Notes: generated by a model from the letters alone, not told the origin. 64,000 nt of DNA from Augochlora pura (GCF_028453695.1 NC_135782.1:2728001-2792000), one strand, 5' to 3'; shown: positions 11,430 to 24,440, counted from the first letter of the stretch. Numbers and translations: made by a program.

Positions 11430-13280
11430 CGTCGTCGTCGTCGTCGTCGTCGTTCGTTTCCTTCTGCTATCCCTGAGTCAGAGCCGGGGCTCGTATCCGC
11501 GCCGCGCCGCGCTCGAGAGCCCGAGAGAGCAGAAGCTCTTAATTTACCTTTCCTACCGCCGCCGCGAGGAACCGTGCCCGCTCGCGCGATCAAACGGGCT
11601 GCGTGCGAGCGCGCGGGGGGATGAACGCCCGGTGCGGCGACGAACGAGTCGGCGGGGCGGAGAGAGATCGGGGAACGCGCACGGCACATAACAATTAGGT
11701 CGTGTTGTCTTGAATTCTAAGCAGGCTAGTGAACTGATCCTGAGCCGCTGCCGCGAGATAAATGCGGCCTTAAACGATACCGATATAGACGGGCTGCTAC
11801 GCCGATCGCTTGCCAAACTCGCTCGTGGCTCGGCAACCCCCGAACCCTCTCTCTCCCCCCTACCCTACCCCTTCCCTTCCCTTCGTTTCGTTTCGTGGCC
11901 TTTCTCGTTAGCCCGGCGCTCTTTCTTTCGGGAACGACGGCGTCGCGCGAGCGACGATTCCGCTCGACACAAATCGGCTCGCTCGCTCGTTCGCTCGCGA
12001 CTCCTTTTCTGGCGGTTATGAATGCTTTCTTCTTCTTCTTCTTCTTCTTCTTCGACGTTCTGTTCTTTTATCATTGTTGTCTTGCTATGTCATCCGATGT
12101 TGATCCGATTTTTTTTCTGACGTTTGTATGATTTCACTGCGATGGTAGCTTGATTATTTATTCTAACTTCGTTGGCGGCGAAACGGTTTCTGAGATTCGT
12201 AATATATCGACGCAGCTAAGCGGTTAACAAACAACGCCCCAAAATCTAATTAATTCCACAATTCCCACAAAAAGACTCTTTTTATCTATCTTCTCAACAT
12301 CAAATCATCCCCTCTTTTATTCACAGCGATATAACAATTTTCGCAAGAATTTTAACAATTTTCGCAAGAATTTTAAGAATTTTCAAGCATCGCCACCGTT
12401 TCCGTCCTTCCCGTCGATGCTCCTTTCGGCCCGGTCTCTCTCTCTCTCTCTCGTTTCCCCCTTTTTGTATTCTCGCCCTCGCGCGCCCCGTCCGCCGCGC
12501 GACTTCCACTCCTTCTTCTTCGTCTCCTTCTGCTCCGGCCGACAGCGAGGGTTTTAGGTTCTCCGAGTACGACGACGGTACAATTGTTACGTGGCTTGTT
12601 AGCGTTGTCGCGGGCTAATGGTGCACTTTATTATCGGTCTCCCCGTGGCTTGCTACGCGTCCGCGCGCTCGCGCGGTCCTCCTCTGGACCGCGCGCGCGT
12701 TTAAATCACCGTCCTTTGATGCATTAGTCCACCGGGGCACCCGGCTTCGCGCGCTGTCCAATCTTCGACGCGGCGCGGCGCGGCCCGGCGCGTCGGCCTC
12801 TCGTGCAGCTTCTCGATGACGCCCGCGCGCGCGCCCTAGCCACCGTAATTGGAACGGGCCGGCGACATTGATGGAACATTGCTACTGTTTCCATTAATCT
12901 GACCGTTTATTTTCTGTCCGTCATCTCGGCGACCAGCTCGGACTGTTTTATGCATTTGGTAAACAATTTTTGAACAGCGCTGCGCAGAGATTCGCGTTTT
13001 TTAAATTGCTGGATTTTACGAAGATGCTGTGCAATTTTTCTTGCTCTCGTTTGTTATTATTTTTTAATTTTCCGCTGATTTTTATATACGGCAAGATTTT
13101 ATTTTTACCTTGTAAAGTACTCTCCGTTCTTTAGATTCTATTTTTTAATTTAGATTTTATTATATGATTTTTTTATTTAGAGAAATGATTTGTCAAGCTG
13201 GCTGTGTTCTTTTGAAAATTTGGCCAAGCTCGTTTTCTAATAATGAAGAACGAAGTGTTTGGTTTGATGGAGTAACTCAC

Positions 13281-13439
13281 CCTTCAGTTTGTCGTGCACT
13301 AGTGCCCTCTGGAAGTGATCCTCCACTTCGGACGCAGCATCCCCTCGGTAGTGCGTGTAGATCACGCAATTTGCGTTCAGATACTGCGCTCTGCTTTCGC
13401 CGTCGTCCGAGTCCTCCGCGGCAGTGCCAGCACCTACGG
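13281..13439 (-). CDS. vg: vestigial, TDU (Scalloped/TEAD-binding) exon
   Basis: This is the diagnostic exon. After an acidic stretch (AAEDSDDGES) it encodes AQYLNANCVIYTHYRGDAAS and then EVEDHFQRAL, which is the Tondu/Vestigial motif: an N-terminal beta strand around CVIYTHYRGD followed by a helix with VxxHFxRAL. In the Vg/VGLL family this motif docks on Scalloped/TEAD to make a wing-selector transcription complex in the nucleus. The donor is AAGG|GTGAGT on the minus strand and the exon ends in phase 1. The acceptor is ambiguous: TTTCGTAG (exon from 13439) and CCGTAG six bases later (exon from 13433) are both usable and both stay in frame, so the proteins would differ by two residues. The upstream intron is 343 bp. 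Compared with the fly motif as I recall it, position-level changes such as VIYTHY for VVFTNY look conservative. Confidence 0.97.
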
Positions 13440-13782
13440 CTACGAAACGATTAGCAACGGCCATTTTATCAATTGTTACAATTCAAAATAGATTTATAGT
13501 AATAAAAAAAATAGATTTATAGAATTTATAAATAGTATTTTATAAATTCTGACATGCGTAACGTATATCGAAAACTATTTTAGCTATTTATCATAATTAT
13601 CAGCTAATGTTCACCAAGAGATATCGACAAAATAAATATTTTAAATAATATCGAATTTGCTCGAAAATACATCAAGCTCTTTATCAAGAATTCAATAAAT
13701 CTTTTAAAATCGATTTTAACGAAGAAGCTCCTCTTTTCGAGTAATTATTATGAATTAATGAAAAATTGTAATTACAACTCAC
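13440..13782 (-). other. vg: vg intron upstream of the TDU exon
   Basis: A 343-bp AT-rich intron with a GTGAGT donor and the tandem acceptor described for the TDU exon. No other element seen. Confidence 0.9.
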
Positions 13783-13999
13783 CGTCCGTCGACCTGTCGT
13801 CGTCTAACGTTCTGGTAGGGGTAGGCCGAGTGGTGGTGGCGGTAAGGAGCGGCGGTGGTTGCGGGGTTGGCCTCGGCGACGCCGGACTCGGTGCTGAACC
13901 GACGGAACCGGCGCTGCTCGGTTGCCCTTGCGGGACGCTCCCGCTTGCGCCGCAAATCTCAAGACCTGCCGCCTCTAGCGATCTTTGGTGCACGTTCAA
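13783..13999 (-). CDS. vg: vestigial, exon preceding the TDU exon (Ser/Pro/Thr-rich linker)
   Basis: This 217-nt exon starts in phase 0 after a clear pyrimidine-rich acceptor (ATTCTTTTTCTAG) and ends in phase 1 at a GACGG|GTGAGT-type donor, which matches the phase of the TDU exon 343 bp downstream. The peptide opens LNVHQRSLEAAGLEICGASG and becomes rich in Ser, Gly, Pro and Thr (SPASPRPTPQPPPLL, TATTTRPTPTRTLDDDRSTD). Low-complexity Ser/Gly/Pro linkers precede the TDU motif in insect Vestigial, but this particular sequence is not one I recognise. The assignment to vg therefore rests on position, splice sites, phase and the absence of stops rather than on motif identity. The N-terminal part of the protein must come from further right, at or beyond the candidates listed separately. 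Confidence 0.85.
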
Positions 14000-15512
14000 C
14001 TAGAAAAAGAATATACTTTTCCTTAGTTTTCTTTCATAAACTATCAGCGAATTATGATAGAGAGAGATAAAAATCGCAAGAATAATTTCCACAAAACTTA
14101 TGTACACCCTATAAATTAATTCACCTAATTACCTCTCCACACAATTTAAACAATGGAGATAATAATAAAATTCTCCAAGTGTCCAAAGCCTGTCTATCAA
14201 AACGTACAATTTACCGAACGAATAAGTTTCTCCGAATCATCGAGCGTGAAACCGTCGAGCTCGCCATCGGATGAAGTTAGTTAGAAAGTACGCAGCCATT
14301 GGCAGTTTCGATTGAGTTTGAAAGGTCCTGGCATATTTGTATAACAGTATCAATCCGAATACCGAATGCCGGTATTCCGCTAACAGCTCCGATCCATAAA
14401 GAAAAACAACCAAGCGGCAACGCACCGCCGACTATTGCGGTAGGCGGCCGGCACCCAACTATCCATCCTTATCTGCGCGTACGTCATTCACGGTTTCTCG
14501 ACATATTCCTCAAATGTTATTTTCGACGCGAGTTTCCTTCTACACAAAAGCAATCGAGCGTTAAATTAAAGGAATACCTGGCCTCGTTAGAGCCAACGGA
14601 TCGTCGTGCGAGCGCGTCGATGTTGCGCGAGCTGTACTTAACATTGCGCAGCCGCGAATAATTTTTATTTTATTCCTCGATGGGACTAGAATCTATCTAA
14701 ACAGATAAAGGAAAGAAAAATGTTCCCGGTTGTTGGATCGTCACGGCGTCGTCGGTAATAGCGACGAATTGTGATAATATATTATGTGTGAACTGTATTA
14801 AATGGAGGACCGGAATTTAGTGAAAAAAAATTGATATATTTAGCCTCGTACAATTTCCACCTTTCCTTCGGAGGTCCGAGTCATAGAGAATATTAGCGCC
14901 GGGCGCTAATAGCAGCTTTTTCAGTTTCATCGAGACGAAAGCGACGTCCGCTATTCCGCGCGCGGCTGATTTAATGCGCGTGTTAGCCGTCGTGTACTTG
15001 AAATACTTTCGGAGCCGTAACGCGCCGGCTGCTCGATTAGGCCGGCGACGGTTTCTCGCGGGAAGCGAGCGCTCGATAAGCTTTATTAATGATTCACTGT
15101 TTACGTACAAGCGATGATTAAGATAGACACGGTCCCGGCGAACACGTTGAACCGTCGCCGGTTTCCGCGGGTCTCTCGATCAATTTCGCAACGTCCTTTC
15201 ACTGTGCGCGCTCCGCGATTTTCGCACGCTTCTCCCGCGCCGGTTCGCGTTACCCGAGCCGATCGAGGTGCCTGCTGATATTTATAATTATCAGAGTTCG
15301 CGCGTAAACGTTCGTTTGTCCGCCGAACCGTGTCATGGGCAGCCACGGAAAGTTTATTCTTTAAACGGCGTATCATATTGTTCGATAATTGCGGATAAAT
15401 AATCGTCGAGATGCTATCGAGTTTATTCGTCCCGCTTGTGTTCGCCTTTGCTCGGAGGAAAGTAGCGTTGCTGAGATGCCTGCTGAATTCCTTGACTCTT
15501 AGGGGACCAGGA

Positions 15513-15697
15513 TTTTTAACCCTTTGAGGCTGTGCGAAGTTTGTTAGAAGCGTCAGGCTGGGTGGAATAAATTTTTCTTAGGGAAATTAAAGTGAAATAG
15601 TAAAAGGGCACTTCGTTGCATGGAACGGAAATCCTGTGTGTCAGAAATTTTATTTCAGATTTCCGGTTGAAATGGCTTCGAGAGCAAAGGGTTGATT
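15513..15697. repeat. short inverted-end element (MITE-like, tentative)
   Basis: The left end reads AACCCTTTGAGGCTGTGCGAAG. The right end, on the other strand, reads AACCCTTTGCTCTCGAAGCC, about 180 bp away. Related ends occur at 4578, 32397-32437 and 49630-49652, and the block TTGAAATGGCTTCGAG recurs near 2453. No transposase is seen, and the divergence between ends leaves this open. Confidence 0.4.
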
Positions 15698-16217
15698 CGA
15701 TCGAGGGTTGAATAATTAGATAGTATCTGCAAACTATCATCTCCTTCAATTCAGTGAAATGTTCAATAATTACATCTTCAAAAACTTTGATATCCCCAAT
15801 CTTAATATTTACAGACCGATCCGCCTCGTTAAAGGACGCGAAGGGGTTGATCACAGCGTCGGTCGGTAAAAACCGCGGCGATAACGATCGGGCAGGTATT
15901 ATCGACTGCATTTCCTCAACCTGCGCATATCCCTTCCCAATCATGCCATTCAAAACCACTCAATAAAGAGCCGACGGCGGCGGCTGTAGCGGTGGCGGCG
16001 GCTGGCTGGCGTCGGTGGCTGGCGGACGCACCAATCGATGCTTGAAATTGCGAACGACCCCCGCGTGGCAACGGTATCGACGTGTCCGTCGCGTCGGGGC
16101 GGGGGGGCGAACGTCAAAATATCGTATGCCCCCGGCCGGACCGTCGACAACGAAATGCCAGTCGATTAAACGCTTCGCGATATCCGACTGTCAGCGGCGC
16201 GGATAATTCGAGGGATT

Positions 16218-16245
16218 TTCCAGTCCTCCCTCCCTCCCTCCCTCC
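16218..16245 (-). other. (CCCT)n tract, G-quadruplex motif on minus strand
   Basis: CCTCCCTCCCTCCCTCCC on the plus strand gives at least four GGG runs on the minus strand. Confidence 0.7.
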
Positions 16246-16685
16246 CACGCCGCCTTTCCAAATCCCGCCGACGTCGACGGCGCGTCGTCCTCCGCCATGT
16301 CATCCATCCGAGACGTCACCCGGTCCGAACGCGTCCCGTCTGTATTGGGATGACGTTTAGTAGGTAAATCGTACGAGCGACGTCCTTAGAAGAGGGGTGC
16401 AGCTAGCAGTCAGCAAGCAGCAAGCAGCAGCCAGCCAGCCAGCTAGCAAGGCCTCCATTGAGCACATACCGAGCCCAGGGCGTCGGTGTCCATTGTGCAC
16501 CCTGGCCCGGGGTCGGGTCCGACTGCAAATAGCGGCGATAGCTATGCTATGCGCAACCGGCATCGTCACGGCTCTGCCGCTCGCAACGAGAGACCAAATA
16601 GGACACGTAATGCTCGCTATTCATTAGATCCGAGGGATGCAAATGCCACGCTGGGTCATGGCATTCTGCTCGAATTTTTTCGAGC

Positions 16686-16702
16686 CGCGCGCGCGCGCGC
16701 GC
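16686..16702. repeat. (CG)n tract
   Basis: Alternating C and G, about 16 bases, within a CpG-rich island; Z-DNA-type sequence. Confidence 0.85.
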
Positions 16703-19328
16703 TCGCTCGGGACGGGGATGCGATCCCGTTTGCGCCCGCGAGACCCAAGCCAACTATTCGGCCACGCCGGATCGAAAGATGGCAACCGCTCGAACGGAGC
16801 GAGGGAAGGGAGGAAGGGGGTCTCCATCGATGCTCGATCGGAGGCATTCCTGTCGACGCGCGGCGTCGATTTAGATTACACGATCGACGCGCGAAGCTCG
16901 ATCTACTCTCTCTCTCTCTCTCTCTCTGTACGCGGGATCGTGGAGCAAGAAGCGCCAAGCTCGAATACTTTACAATGCGATTAGGTTTGGGTGATATGAT
17001 TTTTTTTCTTGGAATTTATTTCTTGAATTGTTTAACCTAGTTTAAGGTATTGGTTGGATTTTAAGTGATAAATTGTATATTATATTATGATATTATAAAC
17101 CTCACCTTAGATAATTATAATTAACCATACACCTTAAAGCTACTCCAACTTGCACAGCTACGAAAGAAACAGCACCAGCCATCCAATCGGATGATAAAAG
17201 TATGCAACAGGTCGCGGCTCTGATCGAGCGATCCCGAAATCCTTACGATCCTCTCTCCCTTTCTCTCTCTCTTACACGCACGATACGATCTTGGGAATCG
17301 CAGAAATCTTGGCCGTCGATTTTTCAAATTCCTGTTTCGCGCCAGCGGTCCCAGCCGCGTCTCTCTTCGGGAAAGCAGGCCGTCGGGATTCGCAGACGCG
17401 CAGTCGCGCGGACGCGCGGTCGCCAAGGACTTCGCAGAAGAAGACAAGCACACCGGGAACCCAATTGATGTCAATTGCGATTCCGCGCGGCGCGTTGTCA
17501 TCATACCTCGATCAATTCCGCGGATGATGCCGTTGCACGGCGGAAAGATTGCATTATAGAGTCCCTAAGGCGGAACCGTTAGAGAGCAGCGTCCCAGAGC
17601 GAAAGCGTAACGAGAGAGGCGAGGAGTATCGCCGGCTTTCGACGTTCATTAATTTCGCCCGGCATATAATCCGTTGGTCACGGCTATTCGAGGAACTCGG
17701 AGGACGACGGTCTCGCGTCTTCGTGGTTTCCTATACCGAGGACTCTTTATACACGTCGGCGTCCCGGCGGCTGTCGTCGAGACGCGGACCGTCGCGGCGG
17801 GAGTCGAAGGTCAGCAGATTGACGAGCGATCGAAAGTAAACGGCGATGGGTTTCTACGAGGAAGAGAGAGATGGAGAGAGAGAGATTGGAAGCAAGGCGA
17901 TCCTGTTGCATTACTCACGCGGCCTGCGATCGCGATGATGGCCCGGAGAAATACAGCCAAGTAAATGCCGGCATTTTAATGACGATAGTCGAGATTTCCC
18001 GCGGCGGCATCGAGGCCAAATGTTTCCGCGGCGCCGCCGCTTCCGGAGACTCGGTGCTCGCATACTTTGCTCGGAGAATCGATCCACGGTTTTTACGCGT
18101 GGTTTAACAAATTCAACAAAATATAGAAAGAGCGCGTTTGCGAATAGATCTGCGACATTAATAAAGTCAAAGGCGGCGACAATTGACAGCGGCCGCCGAG
18201 ATTTCGTCGCTACATAGTGGCACAATATTCTGGCAATACCGGCTAGCCAAGAATTCCACCGCGGTGTCGCAACCAACAACAATTCTTGCGCTACGGCGCA
18301 GCGCCGAATATAAAAGAGAGATAGAGGTGTCCTGGCATAGAACGCCGCGGCACGGCGGTCCGAGAGAAATGGACCATGCACGTCCCCCGGTCGATTTGCC
18401 AGGGTTAAACTTATACTTAACTTGATGCACGCCCATCTGTCCGAAGCCCGGTTCCGCGCTAAGCCGGGAGAACCGGCGCGCAAACAATAATGGCCACCAC
18501 CGCGACGCGTATATGCACACGCCGACTGCAATTGCGTGTATCGTGCCGTCGAATGAGACGAGCCGCGGCGGCGCGGCTCACGCGTACAACGCATACGTCT
18601 CCTCGGCCGATTACGATCGTTCATTAGGGAGTCTGAAAGTCTAATTCATCGTATAAACCCGTCTAGTTTATGCCGGCGGACAGGAGTGCCTACGCGTCTG
18701 GCCTCACTAACTACCACTTTGCTGGGACGCGACTTTCTCGCCCATTGAATATTGCACGAATGAACGCGGTGGCAAGCCTCGATTCCAACTGGACGACACG
18801 CTTTTACGATTTCAATTTCATTTTTAGAGTGTCAGAAAATTTGTGAATATCAGAAAATGCACGAAAAATTTCTCTAAGAATTTTTCACAATTTTTAATAG
18901 CTTCAAATAGTTTTGAAGGATTTTGACAAATTTTTAGGAACTCGTAAAAGTTTTTAACAATACAGAATAGTTCGAAAGAATTTTACAATATTTCAAAGAG
19001 TCTTTGAACAATTGAAAAGCGTTCTTAACAGTCTAAAAAAAAAACATTCCGACTGCTTGGAACAATTTTATAAAATTTTAAACTACTTCTAAGAATTTCG
19101 TTGCACAATGACGGAAAAGTCACTAAATCCCGAGATAAAGGCCCTGGACATGACGGTACCGCGACTCGTGCTATAGTCCGTGCTATAATTCATGTTCACC
19201 CCGGACTGTCGAGCAGATTTATTTGCGATAGTTCCGTAAAACAATAATGGCTACCGGGCCGTGCGTTATATACGCGGGGCTGCGATCGCCTCGCGTCCTT
19301 TATCATCGCGTCGGACAAGCATGCGCCA

Positions 19329-19347
19329 GCGCGCGCGCGCGCGCGCG
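19329..19347. repeat. (GC)n tract
   Basis: Alternating G and C for about 19 bases, the longest such run in the window. Confidence 0.9.
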
Positions 19348-19849
19348 GTTTTCTTGGATCATTACGATCGTGTTCGGGACAATCTCGAGGATCGATGTAG
19401 CGACCGCGGGCGCACACCGTCCAAAGGCGTTAAGATAGGGATTCTCCTAGGTATAATGAATTATCGGTTGGTTCCCGTATATTCGTCTTCTCGATTTATC
19501 TTGTTACTAATATACGCCGGCCCCCGGAAAACCGGGATTAATCCATACGCCTTGATTTCGCTTATTTTCAAGATGGCGCCGCGCGTGTATCAAATGCTGA
19601 TGGAAATAGAAGTTTCCGTTTTAGTGGTGCACCGTGGGATTGGAATATGGAATTTTGGAAAGACGATTTCTACAACAGTTATACTTTCCACAATTTTTAG
19701 AGTATAAATCATTTTAAGCGAAAAGCATAATTTATAACTTAGAGGAGTTTCAGAGAATTTTCAAGAGTCGTCACTGTTCACCCCTAATTCTAATCTTCGA
19801 ACCCCATCACCCCCAATAAACGAAACAAAATGTTTCAATAATTCATCCC

Positions 19850-19960
19850 CAAGACTAAATCAAAAATAATTCATCCACAGGAGTGGAGCAAAAATAATTC
19901 ATCCCCAGGAATAAATCAAAAATATTTCATCCCCACGACTAAATAAAATATAATTCATCC
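19850..19960. repeat. tandem repeat, about 30 bp unit
   Basis: At least three or four copies of a unit like AAAAATAATTCATCCCCAGG plus ACTAAATC. The copies are A/C-rich and lie on the left shoulder of a GC island. Confidence 0.85.
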
Positions 19961-20400
19961 GCCGTCCCTCGCGTTCCAAGTTCTCCAAATAAAAGCGAGA
20001 CACGGCCGGAGAGGCTCGTACGACAGCTGATTAACCACCGATTCTAATTTAACCATCGTAGAATGAGCCCAGCGAGGAGCAGCCGATGAATCGCCGCGAA
20101 AAACGAAGTACATACATACATAGACCCGGCGTGTACGATCCGAGAGAGGTCGTGACGGTGTCTCCGCCCCTATTTCGCATCCCCCGCAATCAGTATGTCG
20201 TCTGCGCGCGGATCCTCCTCCGGCCGGCCGCCCGTTGACAAGCAACCTTTTCGCGTGTGTGTATATCGAGCCGGGCCGCGTACCCCGCCTAACCAATTAC
20301 GTCCATACATCAGCGGCTGCTAGCCTACGCACGAAAATAAGCTGACGGTGATGTATGCAGTGACTGATGGCGACCGGCGGCGGACGTGTGGGACGCAAGG

Positions 20401-20576
20401 AAAGCCTCTCTCTCTCTCTCTCTCTCTCCCCCTCCTATCTCACTCACTCACGCATTCTCTCTCGCTCTCTCCCACACTCTCTTTCTCTCTAGCTTTTTTT
20501 CACTCTCTCTCGCTCTCTGCCACACACTCTTTCTCTCTAGCTCTTTTTTTCTCTCTCGCTCTCTCGCTCTCTCTAG

Positions 20577-20618
<42 letters not shown>

Positions 20619-20620
20619 GT
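20401..20620. repeat. CT-rich compound microsatellite
   Basis: About 220 bases of near-continuous pyrimidine with a pure CT run at 20579-20612. Open frames here encode only Leu/Ser runs and are artefacts. Confidence 0.9.
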
Positions 20621-23600
20621 GTCGCGGCTGGAAACGCGAATATACACGGGCGGCTACGCCTTCGAGATGTTATCATTATCTACTATAATAAACCGGGGCC
20701 CCGGCATTCCACGGGGTAGTAGATCACCGACGTGATCCACAAAGACCGGAGAGAACCGGGCGTTCGCGGAGCAAACGACGCCGAATGATGACCGCCGGCA
20801 TTCGGGGAACGCGCAATTGATCATGAACTTGGGTATCGCCGTCAGCAAGAAACTTGCTCCCGGTTTCCTGCGTTTTCTGCCCGCGATCTTCGCCGGCCAC
20901 CGATCGGCCACCGGTTCTTCTTCTGTGCGACAGACACGAATTCCGGAAATCGACGCCGACTGCACGACGATTTCGATCGGTGAAAGGGGTGGCGCTCTTT
21001 GAGAAGGAAGATCGGGAGATTTAGGGCGAATTTTAGGGTTTTGTTTAGGTAGAATTGTTTAGTAGATTGTTCTTTAGTTATATCGTTATATATTCTTTTA
21101 TAATAATTAAGCGTTGATAATAATTATTTTTAGTTGCAAGAATGCCTCTAAAAAAATTCGAACCCCAGTGAATTAAATTTAATTAAAATCAATTCTCTCC
21201 CTGAAAAAATGACCTCGGTTTCGTCACAGCCTACGCTTCGATTTCGACGTAACCTCAAGAAATTCAGCGATTTCCCCCACCGAGAGCGCCATGGTTCGCT
21301 AAGGGGGATGAAAAGACGTAACGAGCGCGTATCGAGGTATCAGTAGCCGTCGTATCTCCCATAGATTACCACGGCCGGGTTATCCTAGCGTTTCGCCGGT
21401 ACGACAATGTGGTAATTAATCGAAGCAAGCCTGTCGACGACGAACCGCGCCGCGCGGCTCTTCCTCCTTTGCTTTTTCTCTGTTTCGCTCGAGGCGCGCC
21501 GCGGCTCGCTGCTCTTTCCTTGCGAAACGGTCCAACGTCCTCGACATCTCGCAGCCAACGAGAGAGGAGCATCTAGCCAAGAGCTCTGCTCGCGGTCTTT
21601 CAAAGCATTCCAAAGCGCGAGCGCCTGTTCCTCCCGTTCCCCTATGGTCCCCTCCTTTTATCCCTCCTCCCCTCCTCCCTCATCCTCCTCCTCCTCCTCC
21701 TCCTCCTCCTCTGACCCCGGTCCGCATAGCCCCGCGCGAACCTCTCGGGCACAGCGACTTCTTCCACCTCCTTCGCAATCCACCACCGGATTCGCTTCGC
21801 GTAACCGCGTCTTTATCCGTTTTCTCCCCCCTTTTCTCTTGCCGATTGAACGCGAGCTATTGTTACGAAAAAATAGCTGAAAGTTTCTATGTTAATTATT
21901 GAAACAACCCCCTGGTAATATAGATTGTATATTATTTGGACATAGTGATAAGTAGTTAGACTCGTGACCGAGGTTTCATGAGAGGTTTGACTAGGTATGG
22001 TTGTTAGTAATTTTGAATTTTATTAAGTTGATCTTTGCTGTGATGTTTATAGAATTTTTTAGATATGTAATCGTGGTAGATGTATTTTAAAATTAATAAT
22101 ATTAATGGCAAGACGTTTGAAGAATCTACTGTTATACTGCTGTCAAATATTTATTAATTAATCAATATTAATTGCCACCGTAAACCTTTTCAATTAAAGC
22201 GATTTTTAAAGTTTCCCTTGCAAAAGTCACAATGTCCGTCCTTTGTATCGCGCGCCACCCCATGATCCCGATCCCCCCTCCCATTAAAATACTTAATACC
22301 TCGATGATCGGCGACGTTGATTTGAATTTATGTGGCACAGAAACAAATCCGTCGACTTGCGTCGTGGACTTCCAGCATTCGACGTGATCGGTCATCGATG
22401 TGTTCTTGCTCGCGGTGGCTGCGCGATCCCCGATGCCGAAAGCGGTTCGCCGTGGACCCCTTTGCGGGCTTGTTTTTACACGGTGCCGCAGGATTAATCG
22501 TGTCGACGATTTCGATCGTTTAGCCGTAGAATCTGGCGGGCGGGGGTCGACGATACCTCCGACCGGCTCCTCCTGTCCGAGTTTCGGTTCGGCTGCTTTC
22601 AAATGGAGTAATAACCATTTTAGACGAGATTGATCTATTAAGGCTGGCCGCCGCGGCGGATGGAACCCACGTAACGCGGTTATGGCGTTGATCACCGTAG
22701 GTGGAGCTATGTTTAGCACGGGACGCCTTAAAATGAGGCGGCTGTTGGAGAGGAACGTGATTCTACCGGCGAGTTCTTTCGTCGAATGAATTGTCTTTGT
22801 TGCGAATTTTTGCTTTCGATTTATGGGTTTCGATCGGCTGGGGTTCGGTTATGGGGTTCGGTTGTGGCGGCTCGAGCTGATTAAGAAATTCGAATTGCTG
22901 GCTGCTGGAGTGAGTTATTAATTATTGTTTATTTAATTTAGTAAGATTAAATTAATTTGTTGGTGATCTGAAATTTCTAATAAATAACATAACGATTAAT
23001 CAACGTGAATTTTCCTATAGAAAATCATCGTTGCATTATAGAACGAAATGAAGCGGTGCCGCGCAGCGTTTCCTCATTGGACACGTGAAACGCGGTTCGA
23101 TCATTGTCGAACGGCTGTCAAACCCGGTAAAATTTGTCGATCCTCGCCGGGACAACCGGGCCGTGTCCCCCCGAAAACCATGTAAAACCAGACAACCCCC
23201 GTCGAATAATCGCTAGCAAAGGAACGGCCCTACCGATTCCCACATCAATTCCGAATCGGAGCGGCTCTCGGCCGCTGCGATCTGTTCGACAAAGGCGGGA
23301 TAGAAGAGCGGCCTAGGGTTTATTGGATGGGGTGGGGTGGGGGAACGTGAACAAGTGGCGATACGAAAAAGAATGGTCGACGACCGAAAAAGGGATGAAA
23401 AGAGATCGAGCGCGTCGACTACGTGGATAAAAGGAAGGTCACGAGCAGGCGATGAACGGGGATGGGGATGAGGATGAGGACGAGGACGAGGAGGAGGAGG
23501 CCGCGGAGACGGTAACAAGCTACCATGGGGTATCTCGCAATTTGTTTGCCGGACACGGCCATTCGTCGACACGATTCTCCTATCTTCCACGAAGATGAGA

Positions 23601-24440
23601 GGAGTCCGACTCTCCTCTCTCTGCTGCTGCTGCTGCTGCTGCTGCTCCACGGGGCCGCGCGGATCTCGGCCGCGGCGCTGGGATTACGACTATTGATAAG
23701 GCGCCGGTGAACGAGTTCCCTTTAGTTAAGTTTAGTTCATTAGCAAGCCGGCCAGGTGGACGATGGAGCGATCCCTCGTCCGGCCGACAAATTACAACGA
23801 GATCGGGCCCCAGTCGCAGCCGCCGCCGCCGCCCACCCTCCGCCCGATACCCGGCCACTTTCGGAACACGAGAAAGTCCGGCGAACGACCATCGAGAATG
23901 AACCGTGAACGCCGCCGCCGCTCGGATTCGACGGTTCAACGCGTGATTCGATGCCGGAAATCGACGATTCGATACCGGACACTGGCCGATTCGGCTACGG
24001 AAAATCGCGTAGACTGTGCTTTAGTTGAGGAATAGTTAGGGGATGATTCGAAGTCGAATCGCTTATATAGGGAAGCTATAGTTATTCCAAATAGGTTTTC
24101 CTCAAAGACTATTTGCATTAATTTTTTCCCTGAAATATTTCCTTAAAGTACAATAATATTTCTATTTTAAGCTTTGATAAAAGATTGTATTTGTATGATT
24201 AAATATATATTTATATTCATTTCTAATTCAAGAATGTATTTTTATTTATTTCTTCCTCCACCGACGGTATTGCCATTAATCTTTTCCTCAAAGATTGCAT
24301 TTGCATTTACCCTTTCCTTCTAAAGACGAGATTTAGAAGGAAAGGGTAAACGTAAGTTTAATGTTAGTTTAGAAGGAAACTAAATAAAATAATATTCCAC
24401 CGTTCCATAATCGATTATTAATATTTATGATCCATCAAAA

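Larger units (their letters stand above)
5712..13280 (-). other. vg: vg intron downstream of the TDU exon
   Basis: The intron is about 7.6 kb including the unresolved gap. It carries several GC islands, a GA microsatellite, a G-rich tract (7680-7740), one copy of the dispersed repeat family (8533-8867), (GAC)n near 9474-9500, a CT microsatellite at 10236-10268, and AT-rich valleys. In Drosophila, vg introns house the wing enhancers; whether any stretch here does so cannot be decided from sequence alone. Confidence 0.8.

Noticed and set aside
11224..11691. Open frames running through the N gap
   Set aside because: Continuity across undetermined bases is meaningless, and the right half starts with a (CGT)n run.
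14299..14661. 120-codon plus-strand frame
   Set aside because: No recognisable domain, no splice sites or codon signal, and GC-rich sequence makes such frames common.
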